Part shown: positions 45,085-54,328 of the stretch, piece by piece
Layout: every line of letters starts with the position of its first letter
Position numbering within the stretch: the first letter of the stretch is position 1
The notes under the pieces: model-generated
Databases searched by the model: none
What the model saw: only the letters and a program-made list of their open reading frames with translations
Told to the model about the DNA's origin: nothing
Assembly (NCBI RefSeq): GCF_017874595.1
Contig: NZ_JAGILA010000001.1
Coordinates: 1,240,001 to 1,304,000 of the forward strand
Length of the DNA: 64,000 bases
Reading direction: 5' to 3'
Source of the DNA: Sinorhizobium kostiense
GTDB lineage: Bacteria; Pseudomonadota; Alphaproteobacteria; Rhizobiales; Rhizobiaceae
Position numbers and translations under genes: made by a program

Positions 45085-46074
45085 TTAGCGGGAGATGCTG
45101 GCGGGCGATTGCACACGCTTTTCCTCGTCCCGCGCCAGCTCCATCGCCCGGTGCGGCGGAGGCGACTGGGCGAGAGTATCCTGCGCCGACGGCGCGTAAC
45201 GGTCGATCATCTCCGCACAGAATTCGGCGAATTCCTCCGGCACGACAGGCGCGCTGGTGTGATGCGGGGCGAGGCCCCTGTGCTCCGGCGTGAAGCAGAA
45301 GGTAACGGCTACATCGAAGTCGTCGAGCGCTTCCATCTGGCGGTCGAACCAGTCCAGCGCGTTAGGCCGGAAACGATCCGCCCACGACAGGCCGGTTCGC
45401 AAATAACGGACTCCGAGACGCTTCATCCACATGACGGCGTCGTCAAGCCGCGGGTCCTCGAAATGGAACCACTGCATGAGCCCCATTTCCGGCGTGTGCC
45501 GGGCAAACTCGTCGAGTGCCGGTTTCGGCGTGCCGTCCTCGCGAAGGAGCCCCATGTAGAAATGTCGATAGTAGGAGGACCCCTCCGCTTCCTTGTGCCG
45601 TGTGGTCGCCGGCCAGGCACGCGGCAGGTCATAGAGGCTGTACCATTGGATCCGCTCGACTCTGCCCTTGAGGAGTTCGGCGGTCCTCTTCAATCCCCAA
45701 AGCTGCACCTCCTCGGCACCGAAGCTCGAGACGCCGACCTCGCTGACCCATATTGGCAGGTCGGTCACGGTCCGCAGCTCATCGAGCTTCTGTGGCCATT
45801 CCTGCATCTGCCAAAGGTTCCAGTCGAGCGGAAAGCCGTGTGCGGCCACAGCGTCGACATGATCGAGAACATCGTAGGACTTCATCAAGGCCATGAAGTC
45901 TGGATCGATAGGCGAAATGCCTCCCAGCACGCGGGTGATGCCCGGATTGACCTCGCCGATTGCCACCGCAGCCAGTTTCGCCATATGCGCAAAACGGCTC
46001 CAGTCCGGATCGATCTCCGGATCCCAATGCGACTTGTTGTTGGGCTCGTTCCAGATCATTGCAGCTTCGATCAT
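45085..46074 (-). CDS. Glycosidase-like TIM barrel with permuted motif order (GH39/xylosidase-like)
   Basis: 329 aa. It starts almost at once with the acid/base motif MIWNEPNNKSHW, normally in the middle of a clan A barrel, followed by the nucleophile-type motif LPIWVSEVGVSSFGAEEVQL near residue 110. The region that usually opens a barrel (DAVMWMKRLGVRYLRTGLSW, AVTFCFTPEHRGLAPHHTS) is at the C-terminus. This order suggests a circular permutation. No signal peptide, so it acts in the cytoplasm. Last gene of a minus-strand unit behind the histidine phosphatase and ino1, separated from the former by 69 bases. Confidence 0.8.
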   Translation of the reverse strand: MIEAAMIWNEPNNKSHWDPEIDPDWSRFAHMAKLAAVAIGEVNPGITRVLGGISPIDPDFMALMKSYDVLDHVDAVAAHGFPLDWNLWQMQEWPQKLDELRTVTDLPIWVSEVGVSSFGAEEVQLWGLKRTAELLKGRVERIQWYSLYDLPRAWPATTRHKEAEGSSYYRHFYMGLLREDGTPKPALDEFARHTPEMGLMQWFHFEDPRLDDAVMWMKRLGVRYLRTGLSWADRFRPNALDWFDRQMEALDDFDVAVTFCFTPEHRGLAPHHTSAPVVPEEFAEFCAEMIDRYAPSAQDTLAQSPPPHRAMELARDEEKRVQSPASISR

Positions 46075-46143
46075 CAGTACCTCCGAGCTGGCGAAAAGGT
46101 CGGCCGGTTTGGTCCGGAAATCGGTCTAACCGTGCGGCCGCAA

Positions 46144-46743
46144 TCACGGCACGTTCTCATTCAAGCTCAGGATCTTCGCTCCCCAATCGCCTGCCGCCAC
46201 GGCAGAAATCGAGGCGGGCGCGATTTCGAACCGAGGCCAGGCGTCCGCCGAAAGGCCGAGAACGTGACAGACAAAGGCCTTGAGCACATCGGCGTGACTG
46301 ACAAGGACGACGCAGCCGCCGACGTTTTGCTCCAGCACCTGTTCGACGAATTCCATCATTCGCCGTTCAACGTCGAGCATCGTTTCGCCGCCCGGAGCGC
46401 GCACCATGCTTCGTATGCAATTCCACCGACGCCATTGTGGGTCCGTATTGAGAACCTCGAACGGCTTTCCGGACCAATCGCCGAAATTGACCTCGTCGAG
46501 GGCATCTGCGGTTTTCACCTCTGCAATCTTCGAGACGGCGGCAATCGCGGCCGCCGTCTCCTGTGTCCGCTTGCGCGGGCTGGCGTAGATCAAGTCAATT
46601 CGCTCGCGCTCGAGGCGAGCAGCCAGGCGCTGAGCCTGCTTGCGACCTTCGATCCCCAGCGACACGTCCTGGGTCCGGCCGGCGAGGAAGTTTCCGATCC
46701 TGTCATGGGCGGCGTGCCTGACCAGAAGAAAAGTCGTCGTCAC
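46144..46743 (-). CDS. Histidine phosphatase (phosphoglycerate mutase-like)
   Basis: 199 aa. The catalytic LVRHAAHDR motif is at residues 7-15, with the second site [11 protein letters not shown], the Glu in [10 protein letters not shown], and the C-terminal [13 protein letters not shown]is. This is the complete catalytic set of the family, which dephosphorylates small molecules or proteins. Its ATG overlaps the ino1 stop. In this position it may remove the phosphate from the product of ino1, giving free myo-inositol; a bacterial inositol monophosphatase would usually do this. Substrate is inference. Confidence 0.9.
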   Translation of the reverse strand: MTTTFLLVRHAAHDRIGNFLAGRTQDVSLGIEGRKQAQRLAARLERERIDLIYASPRKRTQETAAAIAAVSKIAEVKTADALDEVNFGDWSGKPFEVLNTDPQWRRWNCIRSMVRAPGGETMLDVERRMMEFVEQVLEQNVGGCVVLVSHADVLKAFVCHVLGLSADAWPRFEIAPASISAVAAGDWGAKILSLNENVP

Positions 46744-47846
46744 TCGGCCGCTCCCAGCAGTACACTATCCGTCTCTCCAGAAATGAATTCCTCCAGCCGC
46801 CGGCGCGCTTCCGCGTCGGTGAATTGCCGCGGCGGAGACTTCATGAAATAGCTGGAAGGCGCGATCAGCGGACCGCCCATCTTGCGGTCCATGGCGAGCT
46901 TCGCGCAGCGAACCGCATCGATGACGACACCGGCAGAATTGGGCGAGTCCCAGACTTCGAGTTTGAGCTCGATATTGAGGGGCACGTTGCCGAACGTGGT
47001 GCCTTCCACGCGGATATAGGCGAACTTGCGGTCGGCAAGCCACGGCACGTGGTCGCTCGGTCCGACATGGATGTCCCCCGGCGACAGCGGAACGTCCAGT
47101 TGGCTGACGACGGATTGGGTCTTCGAGATCTTCTTCGATTCGAGCCGCTCGCGTTCCAGCATGTTGAGGAAATCGGTATTGCCGCCAAAATTGAGTTGAT
47201 AGGTGCGGTCGATCCTCACGCCCCGTTCGCGACAGAGATTAGCAAGTAGCCGATGCACGATCGTCGCCCCGACCTGGCTCTTGATGTCGTCGCCGATCAG
47301 CGGCAAGCCGTGTTCGGCGAACCTCTTCTGCCAGCTCCTGTCGGAGGCGATGAAGACCGGAATGCAGTTGACGAAGCCGCAGCCCGCGGCAAGTGCCTGC
47401 TCCGCATACCAGCGCGTCGCGACTTCCGAGCCGACGGGCAGATAGGAGACCAGGACATCCGCCCCGGACTGGCGCAGGACCTTTGCGACGTCGACTGCCG
47501 GCTCCTCGGACTCCTCGATCTCCTCGCGCAGGTATCGCCCGATCCCGTCGAGCGTCCGGCCCCGCTGAACCATCACTCCGGTCGGGCCGACGTCGGCAAA
47601 ACGGAACGTGTTGTTGGGCTTGGCATAGATCGCTTCTGCGACGTCCCGGCCGACCTTGGAGGCGGTAACGTCGAAAGCGGCGCAGACCTCGATATCACGG
47701 ACGCGATAGCCGCCGAGCTCGACGTGCATCAGCCCGGGAACCGTTTCCTCTTGCTTGGCGTTGCGATAATAGGTGATCCCCTGGACGAGCGAGGATGCGC
47801 AGTTTCCGACGCCCACGAGCGCGATTCGAACGGAATTCGATCCCAT
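46740..47846 (-). CDS. ino1: Inositol-3-phosphate synthase (Ino1)
   Basis: 368 aa, the length of the short actinobacterial/archaeal type. N-terminal NAD site [16 protein letters not shown], then [28 protein letters not shown], the catalytic core [37 protein letters not shown] with the active-site Lys, and [18 protein letters not shown]. It converts glucose-6-phosphate to inositol-3-phosphate using NAD. Uncommon in rhizobia, which usually only degrade inositol. ATG 47846 follows GGGAG at eight bases; a GTG at 47861 is in frame. First gene of its unit, divergent from the gene at 47968. Confidence 0.95.
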   Translation of the reverse strand: MGSNSVRIALVGVGNCASSLVQGITYYRNAKQEETVPGLMHVELGGYRVRDIEVCAAFDVTASKVGRDVAEAIYAKPNNTFRFADVGPTGVMVQRGRTLDGIGRYLREEIEESEEPAVDVAKVLRQSGADVLVSYLPVGSEVATRWYAEQALAAGCGFVNCIPVFIASDRSWQKRFAEHGLPLIGDDIKSQVGATIVHRLLANLCRERGVRIDRTYQLNFGGNTDFLNMLERERLESKKISKTQSVVSQLDVPLSPGDIHVGPSDHVPWLADRKFAYIRVEGTTFGNVPLNIELKLEVWDSPNSAGVVIDAVRCAKLAMDRKMGGPLIAPSSYFMKSPPRQFTDAEARRRLEEFISGETDSVLLGAAE

Positions 47847-47967
47847 CTCCGCCACTCCCACACAGCATCTACAATGCTTCCAAAACCCCCGCGCGGCGGA
47901 ATGGTTCCTTCAACGGCACGTATTACGTGGATCGAATTCCCCGGCTGCGCGTTCAAGGCGTGGGGAG

Positions 47968-49737
47968 ATGAGCGGAAGGATGCTGATATACGGCGACCTT
48001 AAACGTCGCGAGCGCGCTGATGATCTCTGCCAGGCGATCGCCGCCCGGCTTCACGCGATCGAGTGCCGGCCCGCGGGACTCGAACGGCACGCAGCACTCG
48101 TCGGCATACTGATTGCGCTCGGCGAGTTGGCCCAAGGGTTGGCGGATTTCGAGTTCGAAGGACGGGGCGCGGATGATTTGTCGCCCATGCACAGGGCGGC
48201 CGCCGGCATTCTGCTGGACGCCGCTAGGCTGGTTTCCCAATCCTGGAAACGCGGCTTTGCCGGCGACATGAGGATACCCAAGCGCGCCTTCGCCCGGCTT
48301 CGGCAAATGGAGCATCCACTGACACTCTCGATAAGGGAGCCGGAGGGCTATGCCTTCTATGCGGTGTACCCGGAGAGCTACATCGAAGCTGCAAGGCGTT
48401 CCGGGCTCGGCAAAAGCACGAGCGTGATCGGGATCCGATCGATCGGGACCAGCCTTTCGGCGGCCGTTTCCGCCGCGATCGGAGCCGCAACGCCGGCCAC
48501 GGTCCGACCAACCGGTCACCCTTTCCGGAGGCAAATTGCAATCGGCGCGCAGCTGAGACAGCAGTTCCTCCGCGATACGATCACAGATTTCGCGATCGTC
48601 GACGAGGGCCCTGGTCTCTCCGGCAGTTCCTTCGGCAGCATGGCGGACTGGCTGGAGGAACACGCAACCGGCGAAAGGCACATTCATTTCTTTCCGGGAC
48701 ATAAAGGAGACTTGGGGCCGGAGGCCTGCGGCCGCCATCGTGACCGATGGGCGACAAGTCCACGCCACGTCGTCGGAATGGATGAGCTGCTCCTCGAAAC
48801 AGCCAACCCGCGGCACCAGCTCGCCTCCTGGGTCTCCGATCTCGTGGGCCCCCTGGTGCGGCCGATCGAGGACTTTTCCGGCGGCGCATGGCGGCGGGCT
48901 TTTCCCGGAGGGTGCAACGGCTGGCCACCCGCCGACCACAGGTTCGAGCGTCGGAAATTTCTTGCACATACTGGAGACGGCGCGTGGCTGGTCAAATTCG
49001 CCGGCCTCGGCGACATCGGCGAGGGGAAGCTCGTAAGGGCGCGCATTCTCGCCGAAGCCGGGTTCACGCCGCCCGTCGCAGGACTCCGTTACGGATTCCT
49101 GGTCCAGAAGTGGGTGCCCGCACCCATCGTAGCAGAAGGCTTTGAACGCGCTGAGTTCATATCCCATCTCGGCCGTTATCTGGCCTTCCGCGCGCGCTGC
49201 CTGCCGCCGCCGGCAGCGGCTGGAGCATCGCTTTCCAAACTCTCCGGGATGGCCCTGGCCAACACAGAGGAAGGATTGGGCGCCGCGGCAGTTCGCGGGC
49301 TGAAACGGTGCATCGCCGACGCGTGGCGCTACGAAAGCCTCATTGTACCGGTCGATACGGACAACAGGCTCCACGCTTGGGAATGGCTCGCCGCAGGAGA
49401 GCACCGTTTCCTGAAAACGGACGCGGTCGATCATAGCGCCGGTCATGACCTCGTCGGCGCACAAGATATGGCGTGGGATATTGCGGGTGCGGTCATCGAG
49501 TTCGGTCTGTCGCCGCGGGAGGCGGCCACCCTCCGCGCGGCCATTGCGGACGGGTGCAACAGGGCCGTGAGCACGGAATTGCAGGCAATCTTCGAAATCT
49601 TCTATCTGGCCTTTCAGCTCGGGCTATGGACGTCTGCCAGGCAGCTCGCTCCGGCCGTGGAGATCCCTCGGTTGGAAGCGGCCGCCTCACGTTATGCAAT
49701 GCTCCTGCGGCAACGCATCACGGGAAGCGGAGGTTAG
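47968..49737 (+). CDS. Phosphoribosyltransferase-like domain fused to a kinase-like domain
   Basis: 589 aa. The centre of the N-terminal half carries FAIVDEGPGLSGSSFGSMADWL (near residues 208-230), which resembles the PRPP-binding loop of phosphoribosyltransferases. The C-terminal part (about 330-580) has GAWLVKFAGLGDIGEGKLVRA and FLVQKWVP, reminiscent of the ATP-binding lobe of aminoglycoside phosphotransferase-like kinases, but the catalytic HxD loop is not clear. Start ATG 47968 after GGGGAG. It stands alone, divergent from ino1 with a 121-base promoter gap. The function is unknown: possibly it phosphorylates or ribosylates an inositol sugar. Confidence 0.75.
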   Translation: MSGRMLIYGDLKRRERADDLCQAIAARLHAIECRPAGLERHAALVGILIALGELAQGLADFEFEGRGADDLSPMHRAAAGILLDAARLVSQSWKRGFAGDMRIPKRAFARLRQMEHPLTLSIREPEGYAFYAVYPESYIEAARRSGLGKSTSVIGIRSIGTSLSAAVSAAIGAATPATVRPTGHPFRRQIAIGAQLRQQFLRDTITDFAIVDEGPGLSGSSFGSMADWLEEHATGERHIHFFPGHKGDLGPEACGRHRDRWATSPRHVVGMDELLLETANPRHQLASWVSDLVGPLVRPIEDFSGGAWRRAFPGGCNGWPPADHRFERRKFLAHTGDGAWLVKFAGLGDIGEGKLVRARILAEAGFTPPVAGLRYGFLVQKWVPAPIVAEGFERAEFISHLGRYLAFRARCLPPPAAAGASLSKLSGMALANTEEGLGAAAVRGLKRCIADAWRYESLIVPVDTDNRLHAWEWLAAGEHRFLKTDAVDHSAGHDLVGAQDMAWDIAGAVIEFGLSPREAATLRAAIADGCNRAVSTELQAIFEIFYLAFQLGLWTSARQLAPAVEIPRLEAAASRYAMLLRQRITGSGG

Positions 49738-49760
49738 CGGCATCCGAGCGCGCGAACTGC

Positions 49761-50786
49761 TTATCGCCCGTAAATCCTGTCGAGGATATCGGCGACCACC
49801 ACGAAGCACCCGTTTTCCGGATCAAAGCCTTCTCCTGCGGCGAGACGTTCAGCCCAGATCGCGGCTGCGCGCCCGCCCCAATCGTCCGGCGGCGTCGCAA
49901 GCACCTGCCGTTGCGTCCCCCGGTGGAGCTCGGCCGCGAAATCGAGGAATGACCCCTTTACATTTCGAAAACTCGCACCGCCTTCGGTGCCGTGGAAATC
50001 CGCTCCGATCACCGCATCACAGCCAGCATGCAGATGCCATGAGCATGTAATCCGCGCGACGACGCCGTTGGCCAGTCCCAGCGTCGCAACCGCATAGTCC
50101 TCCACCTCCTCGCCATTGCGGCGGATGCGGGCGCCCTTGGCAAACAAGCTGCTCTCGATGCTGACGACCTCCGGGAAGCCCAGGGTCCAAAGCACGAGGT
50201 CGACGAGGTGCACGCCGAGATCGATGACGCAACCGCCACCGGACAGAGCCCTGTCATAGAACCACGGCTTGCTGGGACCATAGGCATTATGAAATGTGAG
50301 GTCCACCGCGAAAATGGTACCGAGTTCGCCCGAGACGATCAGGTCGCGAATCTTTCGCATGCCTTCCGTATAGCGATACGAGAAGTCCACGCCGAGAAGC
50401 CTGTCGGCATGCCGAGCGGCATCGACAACTGCCGCGGTTTCGTCCCTCGTTCTGCCGAGCGGCTTCTGACAGAAGACCGCTAGCCCTCGCTCCAGCGCCA
50501 CAATCGACTGGGCGGCGTGAAGCGCGCTCGGGGTGGCGACCACGACAGCATCCAGACCTTGATCAAGCAGCGCCTCAAGCGAGCCGACGATCGAGGCCTG
50601 AGGCGCCAGCTCGCGGGCGGCGGCCGCCATCTCCGGCAGCGGGTCCGCGATTGCGACCGTTTCGGCCGCGCCGGATTCGACGATTGCCTTCATTCGAAGG
50701 AGCCCGATCCTGCCGACTCCGAGAAAGCCAATACGGGGCCGGACTGATGAGGCGTCAGTTGCGGAAAACGATCTTGCGTCATTCAT
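49761..50786 (-). CDS. Gfo/Idh/MocA-family oxidoreductase
   Basis: 341 aa. Rossmann N-terminus IGFLGVGRIGLLRMKAIV, ADPLPEMAAAA, then LDAVVVATPSALHAAQSIVA and the family signature at 106-112, where the usual EKP motif reads CQKPLGR. The C-terminal substrate domain has DFSYRYTEGMRKI, the conserved GGGCVIDLGVHLVDLVLW with the catalytic-type His and Asp, and ADFHGTEGGASF. It likely oxidises a hydroxyl on a sugar or cyclitol (inositol dehydrogenase is in this family). Its start overlaps the ADH stop, so the pair is co-translated. Confidence 0.9.
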   Translation of the reverse strand: MNDARSFSATDASSVRPRIGFLGVGRIGLLRMKAIVESGAAETVAIADPLPEMAAAARELAPQASIVGSLEALLDQGLDAVVVATPSALHAAQSIVALERGLAVFCQKPLGRTRDETAAVVDAARHADRLLGVDFSYRYTEGMRKIRDLIVSGELGTIFAVDLTFHNAYGPSKPWFYDRALSGGGCVIDLGVHLVDLVLWTLGFPEVVSIESSLFAKGARIRRNGEEVEDYAVATLGLANGVVARITCSWHLHAGCDAVIGADFHGTEGGASFRNVKGSFLDFAAELHRGTQRQVLATPPDDWGGRAAAIWAERLAAGEGFDPENGCFVVVADILDRIYGR

Positions 50787-51771
50787 TGCAAATCACCAGA
50801 GCCTTGATGAATCCTTCGGGTCGATCGCGGGTCATATCAAGTGCGTCGCCGAGCCGTTCCAGGGGAAAGCGGTGGGTGTAGAGCCGCGTGGGGGATAGGC
50901 GGCCTGCGGCCGTCGCCTCGATGGCCTCGTGGATGCCGCGCATGTAGACGGCGGGATCGCGCTCATGCGCATTGATCACGTCAAGGCCGCGCCAGTTCCA
51001 AAGCTGCATGTTGACCTGGCGCGGGCCGTCTTGATGGTAGCCGGCGATGACCAGGCGGCCGCGCTCCTTCGTCAACTCGCCCGCAAGATCGAGCGGCCAC
51101 TGTTTTCCGACTGCCTCGATGACGCAATCGCAGAAGCTGCCCGAGGTCAGTTGCTTCACCTTTTCGATGATTTGCCAATGATCGTCCATCGGGATCACAG
51201 CGCTCGCGCCGGCAGCCTCAGCCGAGAGGAGCGAAGAAGGCCTGCGTGATATGGCAATGACACGTGCGCCCGCAGCGCCCGCAAGCTCCGTCAACAGAAT
51301 GCCGAGAAAACCGATTCCGACGATCGCCACCGTCTCGCCCGGCTTGATCCCGCTCCGCCGGAAGATGTTGAACGCGCAGCCGAGCGGCTCCCCGGGAAAG
51401 GCGTGGCCGTTGAGTGCCGCGGGCAGGGGAGCGATGGCGGCCTGGTCTGCGATATCGTGGGTTGCATAGGCATGATAGGAGAGGGCGGCGACGCGATCGC
51501 CAACGCTATACCCATGCACGTCCTCCCCGACTTCGTCGATGACACCCCAGCCCTCGTGGCCAAGCGCGCCGGGATCGGTCGGGAAATGCATCCAATCCGG
51601 TCCCGCCCAGGGCACCAGGTTAGAGGCGCAGACGCCGCAACCCTCGAGCCTGACGCGCACCTGACCAGGGCCGGGTTGCGGGAGCGCCAGCCGCTCTATC
51701 CGCACCTTGCCGGGACCGGTGATGATTGCCGCCGACATAGTCCCGGTCGCCGCATCCGGCGTTATACCCAT
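50779..51771 (-). CDS. Zinc-type medium-chain alcohol dehydrogenase
   Basis: 330 aa. The MDR pattern is clear: IERLALPQPGPGQVRVRLEGCGVCASNL with the catalytic-zinc Cys, GALGHEGWGVIDEVG with the His-Glu pair, the cofactor site TVAIVGIGFLGILLTELAGAAGARVIA. The four structural-zinc cysteines are absent. GGGGAG lies nine bases before ATG 51771. First gene of a two-gene unit with the Gfo/Idh/MocA oxidoreductase, together able to oxidise and reduce the same cyclitol or sugar substrate. Confidence 0.9.
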   Translation of the reverse strand: MGITPDAATGTMSAAIITGPGKVRIERLALPQPGPGQVRVRLEGCGVCASNLVPWAGPDWMHFPTDPGALGHEGWGVIDEVGEDVHGYSVGDRVAALSYHAYATHDIADQAAIAPLPAALNGHAFPGEPLGCAFNIFRRSGIKPGETVAIVGIGFLGILLTELAGAAGARVIAISRRPSSLLSAEAAGASAVIPMDDHWQIIEKVKQLTSGSFCDCVIEAVGKQWPLDLAGELTKERGRLVIAGYHQDGPRQVNMQLWNWRGLDVINAHERDPAVYMRGIHEAIEATAAGRLSPTRLYTHRFPLERLGDALDMTRDRPEGFIKALVICNE

Positions 51772-52100
51772 GATTGCTCACTCCCCTTCCTCGTGGCCAA
51801 TGGGGCCAACGTCGCGGCAAGGTGCCGATGGAAGAAATTCCCCCTCCGCGTGCGTTCAGCAGCGAACCCGGTCGGGTCGCTTCGGCCGCCTCGCGCCGTT
51901 AACTTCAAGTGGCGCCTTTTGTTCCTGGCGCATTTTCTCGGAACCGTTGCGCACGTCTGAGGTTTGTACCTCGTGCGCCAGGGGTGGAGCGGAAGCCAAG
52001 CTACAAACATGTAAGAAGAAGTCATAGAAGAAGGAACTTTTGCGGCGCACGTTTGTTGGAGCTTTGTCTCTATTTCTGGTGAGTCCTAATCAGGTGCGTT

Positions 52101-53207
52101 ATGACAAAGGTACTTGTGACCGGCGGCTGCGGTTTCATCGGCCGCCATGTGGTCGAGGAACTTCTTTCAAAGAATTACGACGTGCGGGTATTGGACGTGC
52201 TCAACGAGCAGGTCCATGGCGATGCGCGGACGACCATCCCCGCTCATGTTGACATGCGGCAGGCCGATATCCGTGACGCGGATGCGGTCAGGAGCGCCCT
52301 CGCAGGTGTCGACCAAGTCGTCCATCTTGCCGCCGAAGTCGGGGTCGGCCAGTCGATGTACGAGATTGCCCGATATGTTGGCGTCAACGACCTAGGCACG
52401 GCCGTCCTGCTCGAGACGATGATCAAGACGCCGATCCGGCGCATCGTCGTAGCCTCTTCGATGAGCGTCTATGGCGAAGGACTTTACCAGACGGTGACGG
52501 GCGAGCGCTTGCCACATGCCCGCCGCTCCGCGGCTGAGCTCAAGGCGGGCGCATGGGATCCGGTCGGCCCCGAGGGGGAACGGCTGCTCCCGATCCCCAC
52601 CGATGAACACAAGCCTGTCGACCTCGCCTCAATCTACGCGCTGACGAAATACGCCCAGGAACGCCAGGTTCTCATCTTCGGCGAAGCCTATGGCGTCGAA
52701 GCCGTGGCGCTTCGGCTCTTCAACGTGTTCGGTGCCGGTCAGGCACTTTCCAATCCCTATACCGGCGTGCTTGCCAATTTCGCTTCGCGGCTCGCCAACG
52801 GTCAGCCGCCCATGGTGTTCGAAGACGGCCGGCAGCGCCGCGACTTCGTTCACGTTCGGGACGTCGCGCGTGCCTTCCGGCTGGCGCTGGAGCAGCCGCG
52901 GGCCGCGGGCCATCTCATGAACGTGGGCAGCGGTCATGCCTATGCGATTGCCGATGTCGCTTCGCTGCTCGCCGAGGCCATGGGGGTGCCCGAGCTTAAG
53001 CCGGAGATCATGAACAAGGCGCGTGCAGGCGACATCCGCAATTGCTTCGCCGACATCGCCAAGGCGCGCGAACTGCTCGGATTCGAGCCCGTCCATATGC
53101 TCGAGCATTCGCTCGCGGAATTCGCCGAATGGGTTCGAAGCGTCGGCGCGATAGACAGGGGCGCCGAAATGAAGCGCCATCTCGAGACGCGAGGGCTGGT
53201 GATATGA
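52101..53207 (+). CDS. NAD-dependent sugar epimerase (GalE-like)
   Basis: 368 aa, extended SDR. VLVTGGCGFIGRHVVEELL is the NAD site; ASSMSVYGEGL and YALTKYAQE (YxxxK) form the catalytic set; RLFNVFGAGQALSNPYTGV and RDFVHVRDVARAF are typical of UDP-sugar 4-epimerases. Starts the plus-strand run of eight genes ending at 60644 and overlaps its neighbour by four bases (ATGA). Likely changes a UDP-sugar for the cluster product. Confidence 0.92.
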   Translation: MTKVLVTGGCGFIGRHVVEELLSKNYDVRVLDVLNEQVHGDARTTIPAHVDMRQADIRDADAVRSALAGVDQVVHLAAEVGVGQSMYEIARYVGVNDLGTAVLLETMIKTPIRRIVVASSMSVYGEGLYQTVTGERLPHARRSAAELKAGAWDPVGPEGERLLPIPTDEHKPVDLASIYALTKYAQERQVLIFGEAYGVEAVALRLFNVFGAGQALSNPYTGVLANFASRLANGQPPMVFEDGRQRRDFVHVRDVARAFRLALEQPRAAGHLMNVGSGHAYAIADVASLLAEAMGVPELKPEIMNKARAGDIRNCFADIAKARELLGFEPVHMLEHSLAEFAEWVRSVGAIDRGAEMKRHLETRGLVI

Positions 53208-54328
53208 GCGGCAGACCTCCGCACAAAAGAGTGCCGGGCTTGTCCGCGCCCGCTTTGGCTCGGAAGAAGAGAGCAATCGTCGTCGTCGGCGGCAGCGGCT
53301 TTGTCGGCTGTAATCTGGCCAACAGCTATTTGAAGGAAGGGGAGGACGTCATCGTCCTCGACAACCTCAGCCGGCCCGGCGTCGACCGGAATCTCGAATG
53401 GCTCGCCGACAATCACGGCAGCGCAGTCCAGCCAGTCATTGCCGATATCCGCGAGCTTCCTGCAATCGAGCCGGTCATCAAGGATGCGAAGGCGGTCTTC
53501 CATCTAGCGGCACAGACGGCGGTGACGACCAGTCTCAAGCAACCGATCGACGATTTCGAGACAAATGCAAGAGGCACACTCAACGTCCTCGAAGCCGTGC
53601 GGCGGACCGGACGGCGCATGCCCGTCATCTTCGCCAGCACGAATAAGGTATATGGCGCGCTGGCCGGCATGCAGATGAAGGAGATCGGGTCGCGCCACCT
53701 GCCGACGGACGCAACGACGCGCCGGTATGGCGTGAGTGAGGCCCATCCGCTCGATTTCTGCACGCCCTATGGATGTTCGAAGGGCGTCGCGGACCAATAC
53801 GTCCTTGACTACGCCAAGTCCTTCGGAGTTCCCACGGCCGTGCTTCGCATGAGCTGTGTCTATGGTCCAAGGCAATTCGGCACCGAGGATCAGGGATGGG
53901 TCGCGCATTTCCTCATCCGAGCGCTCGCCGGTCAGCCGATCTCCATTTATGGCGATGGTAAGCAGGTTCGAGACATCCTCCATGTCAGCGATGCCGTTGC
54001 CGCGTACCGGGCGGTCCTGAAGTCCATCGACAATCTCGAAGGACGGGCCTTCAATCTCGGCGGGGGCCCCGACAATGCTGTCAGCCTTGCCGAAGTACTC
54101 TGGGAGATCGAGCTTTTGAGCGGCCGCCGCCTCGTCACGGTTACGAGCGACTGGCGCGCCGGCGATCAACTGTACTTTGTTGCCGACACGCGCGCGCTTG
54201 AGCAGGCGGTCGGCTGGAAAGCGCATACGAGTTGGCGCCAAGGCCTGCGTGATCTCCATGCCTGGCTCCTCAGGGACTGGATCGCGGTCGATGCCGTCCA
54301 GCGACAGCCGAGGAGGGTTACCGCATGA
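53204..54328 (+). CDS. NAD-dependent sugar epimerase (CDP-tyvelose/UDP-sugar epimerase-like)
   Basis: 374 aa. After a basic leader, IVVVGGSGFVGCNLANSYL binds NAD; IFASTNKVYGALAGMQM and DFCTPYGCSKGVADQ contain the catalytic Thr and YxxxK; FGTEDQGWVAHFLIRALAG and QVRDILHVSDAVAAY match the tyvelose-type epimerase branch. ATG 53204 lies in an ATGA junction with the previous gene, and its stop also overlaps the next gene's ATG. Substrate may be a CDP- or UDP-sugar. Confidence 0.92.
   Translation: MSGRPPHKRVPGLSAPALARKKRAIVVVGGSGFVGCNLANSYLKEGEDVIVLDNLSRPGVDRNLEWLADNHGSAVQPVIADIRELPAIEPVIKDAKAVFHLAAQTAVTTSLKQPIDDFETNARGTLNVLEAVRRTGRRMPVIFASTNKVYGALAGMQMKEIGSRHLPTDATTRRYGVSEAHPLDFCTPYGCSKGVADQYVLDYAKSFGVPTAVLRMSCVYGPRQFGTEDQGWVAHFLIRALAGQPISIYGDGKQVRDILHVSDAVAAYRAVLKSIDNLEGRAFNLGGGPDNAVSLAEVLWEIELLSGRRLVTVTSDWRAGDQLYFVADTRALEQAVGWKAHTSWRQGLRDLHAWLLRDWIAVDAVQRQPRRVTA

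Noticed and set aside
45109..46851. 580-codon open frame on the plus strand
   Set aside because: It lies antisense to the glycosidase, phosphatase and ino1 genes, is Arg/His-rich and has no family motifs; it is a shadow of high-GC codons.
47953..49464. 503-codon open frame on the minus strand
   Set aside because: Antisense to the fusion gene at 47968, no ribosome site and low-complexity composition.
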